DNA from: Hyposmocoma kahamanoa
Taxonomy: Eukaryota; Arthropoda; Insecta; Lepidoptera; Cosmopterigidae
NCBI RefSeq assembly: GCF_003589595.1
Contig: NW_020653945.1
Span: forward strand, 3,720,026 to 3,784,025
DNA: 64,000 bases
Direction: 5' to 3'
Both the position numbers and the translations under genes were made by a program. Positions within the stretch are counted from its first letter, which is position 1. Every line of letters starts with the position of its first letter. The notes below the pieces were generated by a model. It saw only the letters and a list, made by a program, of their open reading frames with translations, did not search any database and was not told the DNA's origin. Of this stretch, positions 48,630 through 58,600 are shown piece after piece.

Positions 48630-48741
48630 CCTCGGCGCCGTGAATCCTGGCCGCCAAGGTCGTCACCAGCAGGCACCAGGACAACAGTCGAATCCCATAA
48701 TCCGGTATAAAGTTTCTCGACCACATTTTGTAGCACAACAT
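48630..48741 (-). CDS. First coding exon of a secreted or membrane protein (signal peptide), partial gene
   Basis: On the minus strand an ATG at 48741, preceded in frame by TGA, opens a frame of 37 codons plus one base that ends at a consensus donor, G/gtaagt (48629-48624). A second ATG at 48726 is in frame. The peptide has a basic start (MLCYKMWSRNF), a hydrophobic core LLSWCLLVTTLAA and a polar end RIHGAEG, which is a textbook cleavable signal peptide broken by a phase-1 intron. The protein is therefore exported or inserted at the ER, but the family cannot be told from this exon. No later exon was found in the window; a long first intron to the left is likely. The gene diverges from the ODAD3-like gene. 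A chance frame is the alternative, but frame, donor and peptide type agree. Confidence 0.7.
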
Positions 48742-49578
48742 TCACACATGGATCACACTCATTTGTTTTACTTCTGCGATGTCGCTTAACCACTCAAAAT
48801 CAACACTCACGGAACTAAATGTAAAAACTCACACTTCATTTTGTTTTTGAACTGTTGTTACGTCGAAACATTGTATAAATTGGTCATTTTAGCGGTAAAA
48901 CACGTTCGGAATAAACGAAAAGCCCGGTAGGAACATGCGCAGCCGCGTCCCGCTCGCATCTGACGGCTTTGTTCATAAATATACAGCGTACGGTAAATCA
49001 AAATGGCCGCCGTTGCGTCTGTGTGCGTGCGCGCAGCTTACAACGAACTTATTTTTAACACTTAGGTTCCTTTTCTTAACTGAAACTTAAGAAACATTAA
49101 GTTTAGTAATTAGTTTATGTTATTTGAGTCATGAATTTAAAGAAAATTCAGTAAAACACCGTGAGAATACGATTACGCACACATAGAAAAATACGCGGAG
49201 GAATGTTGATTCAATGGAGAAATCAAGCGATTCAGCAGGCAGAGGGCTCGCGCGACCAATCATAAAGCTTTTGGACTTTGTCGTACATAGCTTATATCAC
49301 AGATGGCGTTAGTAACTGCAGTGAATTTACGAGGGGTGAATTTGAAACGATAGGGGTGGTTTTTATGTTCAAAGACCTTACAATAACGTACAAAATACTG
49401 CAGACGCACAAATAGTTTAAAAAGAAGCGTTATATTTAAGATTCAACTTTATTACGTAAATTTTAACTATTTGTTGGATGTTGATATTTAATCAATAAAT
49501 TCGTTGCTACACAACTGTGAACTTGTTTTACAGAATAACAGTGAATTTGACCAAGCAGAAACGTGAAAATAACAAACA
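48742..49578. promoter_or_regulatory. Divergent intergenic region between two host genes
   Basis: About 840 bases separate the start codons of the minus-strand signal-peptide gene and the plus-strand ODAD3-like gene. The segment 48920-49045 is CpG-rich (atgcgcagccgcgtcccgct, ggccgccgttgcgtctgtgt) and includes caaaatggccgcc, a word common in animal promoters (YY1-like on the minus strand). The remainder is AT-rich. It presumably holds the 5' untranslated sequences and promoters of both genes. Transcription start sites cannot be fixed from sequence. Confidence 0.5.
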
Positions 49579-49684
49579 ATGGCGACTTGCTATCAAAAAC
49601 ATCCGTTCGAAATCGAGTCCGAGGACCGACTTACAACGATTAACACCAAAATATTCGAAATCAAGAAAAAGATACAGTTGTCAG
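49579..49684 (+). CDS. ODAD3: ODAD3-like exon 1 (coding)
   Basis: It begins with ATG in context acaaacaATGG and encodes 35 residues ending KIFEIKKKIQLS plus one base. The donor is gtttgt. The single leftover G joins AG of the next exon to make glutamate. Confidence 0.8.
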
Positions 49685-52600
49685 GTTTGTTGTAGGAATA
49701 GAAACGTATCTAGACCCTTTGTACTGTATCGTAACTTTGTACAGGTGTTTCTTTGACTAGTGGATAAATTGTGGGTATTTATTATGAAAACAAACCACTA
49801 CCCGAAACGAACAAATAAAAAACAAACGTTGAAATGGAACACCAAATTTTTCCTAAATTCATATCATACTAAAATTTACTGTCTGTATTATCGATGGCCA
49901 AAGATACATCATGTATGCATGCACTATTTCTAATCTCTCGGATAGTTTGTATCAACTAGAACATGCACACGGTAGGATACATTTCAATAATCCCAAAGGT
50001 CTCCTACAAAGGGGGTATATTATATTAGATATGCATTTATATTGATTGACATTGTACTTACATACGCAGTTAACAGTTATTATTTCAAGTGTATCGATAA
50101 ATTGTCTCCTCCGGATGTATCATTATCTTGTCAGCCGACATTAGTAGCATTGGCGTCCTTGGAGACAAACTATGCGATGAGGGATGGGTTCGAAACCCAA
50201 ATAATATGGAATACACCTATATAGTAATATAGGTGTTTAGTATTCAAGGATTTAGAGATCAATTTCAAGTACTTAAGGAGTCACCGTACCTACTTATTGA
50301 CGCGAAATTGGCTTGAGGTGATGATGTTTTACATTAAATGATGAGACGCGGTCGTTCGGATGTCATCGAAATCCTTGTAACCATAGAAAAGATATAAGGA
50401 AGATAGATTTTATGACGACCCATCCCCAATTACGTTTGAGTGTTTATTAAACATAATTGTTTAATAAACAAAGTAACATTTGTAAAGAGATTAAAATTAA
50501 CTAGCCTATTACCCAGGTATAGAGATGGGCAAGCACCCGAGTTTTAACATTTAAATCGAGTTGAAACCCGTTAACGCCCAACATCGGGAGCAAAAATTAT
50601 TTACAACTGGTCAACCGTGACCATGGAACCTGTAATGGGCCCGAAACGTTGGTTTGTTTGAAAAAATGTACGCGATTTAAATCCGGAAAATGGTTTCATT
50701 TCCTACGTAACAGTCGCGAAAACCTAAGAACACGATAAATATTAATTGTAAATCGAGTTTTGCTCATATTTAATGATATTTTTACAAAATGTTTATTGCT
50801 TTCTGATCTAGACGATTTGGTATGCCTTTCTATTGAATGGGTTAGCTTGAAAATCACATTTAAATATATATCGATACAAAAAATCTTTAGATCGCATGCA
50901 CTTTAATCAATTTTCATAAAAATCTAATTATTCTTAGTAGTGACAATCCACAGAATTGCAATATTGTGGAGTTGCCTCTTTTTCGTCTACAAAAGATATT
51001 TTACACCGAAATTTGTAATAAGTATGGAATTATACCAAATTCAATAGCTTGTGAAAGAGCTCGTCCAAAGAAATACGTACCTTATCTATTTCTGCCGCCA
51101 AGCAGTAATGTCAGTATTACTATATTCCGGTTTTGAAGTGTAAGGAGTGCTGGTGAAATTACAGGCACATGGGACTTGTCAACTTATGTCTCAGAGTCAC
51201 GGGCGCAGTGGCAATGCACCTCAGATCTTTGCGATTTAGCTGCTGCTGTGTGGCACTGCAACAGTTATACACAGGCGTGTAGTTTACCATGAGGCGCACG
51301 ACTTGTTAGTCCTGTCACTTGATATTATAAAATGAAGTCCGTATTCGCCTTTTCAGCCCTTGATTTTGGGCAGAAATGGGTTAAAACTTTTGTTAAGGCT
51401 TTGGTGACTAACTCGGTGACGGGTTGATTAGATTTTAATCCACTGCCCATCTCTACTTAGGTTACAATCATTTTCATGTTGCCGTTCGGACGTTGACGCT
51501 TCCATACGGAAGTAGAAACAGCTGATGCAAAACACATAACGACTTTTTTACTCTTATTACATGAATGTATAACTTTTTCCGACTAATTCAAATTCAAACC
51601 ATCTTTATTTCATAGGTAAGCAAATTACACTTGAAATCGTCTAAGTAGTTAAAGTCTACTGCTCTTTCGTAAGTCAGAGTCACCTGAGAAGTATGAGCAA
51701 GAAACTCAGGGTTGCGCTTTTAAATATACATTGAATACATTTCACTTTAACAATATTTATTTCAAACGTCATAGATTGATACTACCTGCATGCTAAAGGG
51801 ATCACTGCCCACTTTCCCCTTATGTGAATTTGTGACTTTGTGAAGAAGACTCAAGAATTGCTTTTTTATGTAGACTGAATTATACATATTACGTTAATTT
51901 TTAAGAGGGCCAACGCAAATCTTACTACGAGGAGAATGAGCAAGAGAAACGACAAAACAATAACCTGATAGACACGCTGAAGAAGGAAATCAAACTGAGA
52001 ATCAATGAACTAGCGCAAGCCAGAGCTGTCGTCAGCGACGAAGAGATCCAAATCAAGAAATATCTGAATGATGTTTGTCCCATTGGGAATAAGAATACTG
52101 ATCAGGTAATTTTGGACGATATCTAGGCATCAGGTTTCCAAGGATATAAAAAAAGTACTCCAGTTAATAACCCAAGTTCCTTGATCTATCTACACTAGGT
52201 TTGAAAGCACGTAAAGTCCATAAGGCTTATCGGGCCAGCGTAATGAACTAGCAAATTGGAGCCTAAATATTTTCGTTGGAGAAGACGTTATGCTTTAAAA
52301 AAAAGTATAATACATAAAGTTAACGATGGTGATGAATATATTAATATCACTAATGAGTGAAATAAACAATCACGTATCGATGCCTTTTCTCAAACTCGTA
52401 TCGTACAAAGAGCGATTTATTCAGGAGATAGCAAAACTTTCTATTTATTTTATATTTCTTATCAAGGGTGTTAATTAGGATGCATTACTTTGAGAATATG
52501 TCAAATCCAGTGTGTAAATATGAGGTGAAATCGAGCTGCAAAATTTGTATGCATATACAATCCATTCTTAGCATTTCAGTAACTTTGTTCTTTAAGATAC

Positions 52601-55600
52601 GAGTTTGAGTAAGTAAGGCGACGATATGATATCTTCATTCAGCTTAATTAATAAATGTCTTTCTCACAGATAATGCATAATCTAGATCTAAAGGTAATCG
52701 AACAAAGGAAGATGCTAGATCTCCTAAAATACGAGAGAAGAAAGAAAAAGTCAAAGCTGAAAGAATTGGAGAAGGAGTACGAATATTTGCTCATCGAAAG
52801 CACAAAAGGAGAGCTTGTGAAGTCTAAAATACACAGTGCGGCGAGGAAGGTTTGTCTATTTTCATAGTTACTTAGATTTGGACTTTAAAATGACGGTGCA
52901 AGTATTGACTGGACGTGATACAAAATAAATGTACAACAAACAAAACAAAATTAAAAAACCCTCGATTCAAAACAGTACACTCCAAAAAGTCCTTACCTAT
53001 TTCTGCCGCCAAGCCGTAATATGAGCATTACTGCGTTCCGGTTTTGGAGGGTAAGGATGCTGGAGATTATATAGGCACATGGGACTTGGTGATTTATGTC
53101 ACGAGGTGACAGGTGCAGTGGCAGTGCCCCTCAGATTCTGTGATTTAATGCTCTGAGTGTCACATCAACTGTTATGGACAGGCGTGTCACCAACCACCAG
53201 GCCCACGCCTTGTTCGTCCCATCACTTGATATTATAAAAAAAGTTAATAAAGCGTGAAACACACAGAGAACGGGTGCGGGTCGAGCGCATGTCGGGTCGG
53301 GAGCACGGCGGGTCTAATCTGTGTAGACACGTAATAATAATAATTACAACCGCCGTACTCCCGACCTGTCACGCACCCGACCCGCACCCGTTCTCTGTGT
53401 GTTTCACGCTTTACGTCACTATCCATAAGCTAATAACTCGTCGAGACCAATTTAATGAACCCAAATACGATAGTTCTACGGTAAGTTGTTAAGGAATTGG
53501 GTAATTTGCTGATTATCCTGGTTGCAGCATCTGATAAAGGTTATCATATTATTGTAATGGTATTATTAGAATAATTTCCATACTATAGTAAATTTCAAGT
53601 CCATGGGACAGGTGGAAACAAAATAAATATTCACTGTGTGACTGAGATCCCTACACTAAATGGGAAACGAGCTGATGATGATATTCATTAATGACGCTGA
53701 AAACCATCCCGATTAAGTAGGCCTTCAAATTAAATAAACACTTTGAGATCAATCCATCAGACAAACAAAAAAAGGCTTCTAACTTATAGAATGTACTCGT
53801 AGTACAGCACAGCACAGCACAATATCTTTATTTGCGTTCCACAATGGTATACAACGTGTTATAACAACCTCTTTTTGCTTCGAGGATTAAAAACTGAACT
53901 AAATGGTAAGTGACACGCCTGGCCCTAGCACTCATTGTGCCACTCAGAAATTAGAATCGCAAAGATCTGAGGGGCACTATCACTGGCCTCCGTGGCCGAA
54001 CGGTTATCATGCCTGCCACTGCCACGCAGAGGTCCCAGGTTCGATTCCCGGGTCGGGAGAAATATTTGTATGGCCTACATTTATTTCTCTCGTGAGTTTG
54101 GGTGTAATTTGTGATTGTCTATGTGTGTGTCCATGGCACTCGCGACACAGGGTTTCCCTAGTGCAGATCTAATAATAATAATATCTTTTTATTGAGTCAA
54201 TACAATTACATGGTATCTTAAAAATTACATGACATTATTTAAGGAACATTTTAAGTATGGTTGATCTATAGCGCCCGTACTAGTTTTTAATAAAACTGTA
54301 TGACAGACGCTACGTCTTCCTCCAGATTTCTTACAGACATTATAATGCCAAAGACATTTAACACGACAAGAGAGTGCAGGTAAAGTATGACAAATAAATT
54401 ATAATAAACTATGTGTGGTGTGAAGGAACGTGAGTGTCTGTGTATGAGTGTGTGTGTGTGTGTGTGTGCGTGTGTGTGTGTGTAAGTGTGTGTGTTAGTG
54501 TGTGTGCGTGTTTGTGTACGTGTGGATTCAGTCCATAAAAATCAGTTTATGTATATATATGAACTATGTATATAAAAGCTTTACCATGGTTTAGTAATTA
54601 AGTCCTCCGTTGCAGCAAAACTTAGTTTCTGTAACCAGTCCTTCAATGTAGGTTTAAGCTTTCTTAATGGTAAGGTGTAGATATCCAGAATTTTGTTTAT
54701 TTTATTATATACAGAGGAACTGCGAACATAGTACTGTCTAGCCGCAAGAGAAGTTTTATGGGGGATGGGTTGACATACTCTATATTTCATGCGTTTGTTT
54801 ATTATATTGACATCTAAAGGGAGAGAAGAGTGTTTACGTAGTATCAATTGAAGGACATAAAGTTGTCTTACTGTGAGAACTTCACAGTCCATGTACAGCT
54901 TAGTAGTTGGATATAGGAACGATTTTTTGGTTATTAATTTAAGGACAGTTCTCTGCGCTCTTTCCAGCTTTAGAAAGTGGGAAGCACAAGCACCACCCCA
55001 GGCCGGAATACAATATGTCAAAATAGACTGCGCTAGGGCAAAGTATACCATCTTTAATGTGTTCCAATCGGCAGAAACTCTTAATTTTCTAAAAACAGGC
55101 ATGAGTTTACGAACACGAGATGTCATAGTATCAAGATGTGTCGACCAGCTTAAGGTGCTATCGAGGTGAACGCCGAGATATTTAATAGTTTCTGTACGAG
55201 TCAAATTCAGGCAGGCACAGGAGTCATCAAAGATATCACAGTTATGCATTTTAATATTGAAGGTATCTATTTTAGGTTGAGTAATTTTAGATGCAGAAAA
55301 GGTAATATATTTAGTTTTATTGACATTTAAAGTAAGCAAGTTTTCACTAAGCCAGTTAGCAGTTTTACGCAGTGCATTCTCAGTATGCTCACGGGCATGT
55401 TCCCACGTGACCCCATGAGTCAACAGGACTGTGTCATCAGCGTAGGTAATTATGTTACAGTTTGGGATTTTCATTTGACAGAGATTATTTATATATATCA
55501 AGAACAGGGTAGGCCCAAGCACACTTCCTTGAGGAACGCCGTAACTTACATATTCATCGTCACTAACAAAAGCATCCACCTTTACACACTGTCTACGTCC

Positions 55601-58600
55601 CATGAGGTAATCGTGAAAAATATTTAGAGCCACTCCCCTTATACCGATAGCCTCCATTTTGTGTGTCAGTATGGGTACAGAAACGGTATCAAATGCTTTC
55701 GATAGATCAAGGAATGTTCCAATGACTTTATATTTTTTATCTATATTTTTAACAATGAAATCGGTGAGTTTAATAACCCCATCTTCAGTTGACAAACCTT
55801 TCCTGAACCCATACTGATTTTCAGACAGAATATTATATCTATCTAGGAAGCCGGTCAATCTCACATTTAAAATCTTTTCTAAAATTTTCGACAAGGAAGT
55901 GAGGACAGAAATGGGTCTGTAATTATTAAGATCCCGCTTATCTCCACCTTTATGTATAGGATGCACCAATGCTCTTTTAAAAACGTTTGGGAAGACCCCT
56001 GACCGAAGACAAAGATTACATACATGTGTAATAACAGGAGTAAGAGGGCCTCGAGCGGATTTGAGAACAGTAGATGAAATTCCGTCATATCCCACGGCGC
56101 TGTCAGCACGAAGACCAGCGATCACATTGTCTACTTCACTTTCAGTTGTCTCCAGGAGTGCCATGGAGTTACCCAGCAAATTCACATTATCAGGTAGAGA
56201 CGGTTTGTTGATACTAATTGTCGAAAACTGTTGAGCCTGACGGACTCCGGATGCAAGGTGGTAGCCAATGTTACCAAAATATTTATTTACCATATTTAAG
56301 GATGTTTTAGGTGCACTTGTTAGATTTAACAGCTCTTTAGACGGAAGGGATTTAGTGCGTAGGTTACTTATATTTTTAATGACATTCCAAGTGGCTTTCG
56401 GGTTGTGCTTAGCTTTTTGTAGTTCATTTTGCTCATAAATACGTTTTAATTTTTTTAAAAGCTTATTACAAAAATTACGATACCTAAGGAATGTAATTTT
56501 GATTATTACATTATTTTTATTATTTTTTACCATTTTATGCAAACGGTCTCGATTTCGGATACACCTTAGGATTCCCGGGGTGATCCAGGGTTTTGTAATC
56601 CGTTTCCTGCATGATACCCTGACAACACTGGTATTATGTACTATACACATCGATATATTTGACACTAACATTTCGGCAGCAATGTTTGCATTTTTACAAC
56701 TGAGAATGGGTGAGAAATCAGTTTGCGCTATTTCATTTACTACGTTTTGGTAGTTAATACGTGAATGTATGCTAGAGTGAGAAATATTCTTATTTTGATC
56801 AATGCATGTGAGAATCGGAGCGTGATCTGTGAAACCAGAGTCAAAAACTAAAGTAACAGCTTTTCTGTTAGACCGAAGCATGATATGATCTAGACAACTT
56901 TTATCATGAGTAATAAACGAGTGCGCAGGTAACAGACCATGAGATGCGAGGAGATTCAAATAGGACTCCGATTTAGGATCGTTTGTATCACATAAAATAT
57001 TGATATTAATGTCGCCAATAACCGCAATTGTTTCGTAAGCTGCAAGAGAAGTAATCAAATTATTTAAAGAGATCAAGAAGTTGTCAATATTTTTGTTTGC
57101 AGGCGAACGATATACAGCCACAAATGCAATGGTATTTTTATAAGTGAACGTAAGACCGCTAGCATCACACAGGCTTGACACTAATACGTCACAAGTAATC
57201 TGCGTTTTGACAAATATGATTACACCATCATTTTGATTTTGTGTAGTAGAACGATGGGAGTTGAAGCCAATGAGGTCCGGAATATTAACCACTTTGCTGA
57301 GCCAACACTCGGTTAAAATAATTATATCCGGATTTAAGTCCAGTCTGTTTAAGAATAATGTAAGTTCATCAAAATTTCGGTTTATGCTTCTTATATTCAC
57401 ATGAAAAATTTTTAGACTATTTCGGGTAGGATCAATGTACGATAAACACTCATCTGGCGAACAATAGAAAGAATCGTAATGTTGTAAATCATCTACGTCA
57501 TTATTTAATTGGTCGATATTCATAATAAATTTGATAAATTATATTTGAAGCAATTTAGGGGATCATTTGAACAGTTAAATTGTATATCTTTAGGTGTGGT
57601 TGTTTTTATTTTACATTTTATAATTTGAGCATATGTTATTTTATATGATGGACTGCAAGTATGGAAATGTGTTTCATGTAGTGGACAATTAATTGTGTTT
57701 AAGATGTGTGGTTTGGAGCTTGGGTGTGTAAGACTGTAAAGTGTGTGTGGATGGTTGTGTAACTTCGAGTTTTTTAGTGTATAGTGTATTTGACAGTATG
57801 TTATGTGCAATTTGATAAAATATGTAAAAATAGCTAAGAAAGAAATGATTAAGAATCCAAGAAGGCCAAAAAAACTAAAAAACAGTAAATAGCACAAAAT
57901 AATTAAAAAAATTAAAAGGAATGCGAAAAGGAAAGGTCTCTTATTTTCATGGTTAACGAAAACTAGTCACTTCTTCTTCTCCAGTTTTGCTAGATCCGTT
58001 TCGGAGTCTACACGAACAGTGTTTTCACCTTCTTTTTTTCTCAAATATATCCTTCCACGGGAGGTCCAGCAGAAAGAGTAGCCATTTGTGTTTGCAAAAC
58101 TTCTCGCGAGAAAGAATAATCTTCTCATTTTTGGTGTTAAATTCTCAGAAATAAAAATAGGCTGAGAAGCCCCCTGGATATGTATATGTTCTGTACTGAA
58201 TTTATTATCTCTGTGAGCATTGTTAAAGTTCTTTATGCTCGTTAACACCTTTTCCTTTACAAGTATACTATTTAAGTTGCAAACAATAGGCTTGTATGTC
58301 GGCACCTTAGTGTTGACCCTGTAAATATCACAAATATCTGAAGGAGCCGCATCAACGTTCAAAGCTAATATAATTTTTTGAAATAATTTTAAAAGGTCTT
58401 CCTTTGTTTCAGATTTAGGAACTGGAATGTTACGGATTTCAATGCTAGATGACCTATTTTGTCTTTCAAAAGTTTCCAGTTTTTCTTCCAGGTTTCTAAT
58501 ATAGGCACTATTTGTATATTCTTTCTGCTCTTTCTCCATCTTGAGAACCTTTTCCTTCAGTTCCGTGTTTTGTTGAGAGAGAAACTCTATGGATGAATGT

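Noticed and set aside
48418..48789. 123-codon plus-strand reading frame
   Set aside because: It is the reverse of the signal-peptide exon and its flank; the minus strand has the start, signal peptide and splice donor.
52655..52867. 70-residue standalone protein at exon 3
   Set aside because: The ATG lies before a strong splice acceptor, and the coding part fits in phase between exons 2 and 4 of the ODAD3-like gene.
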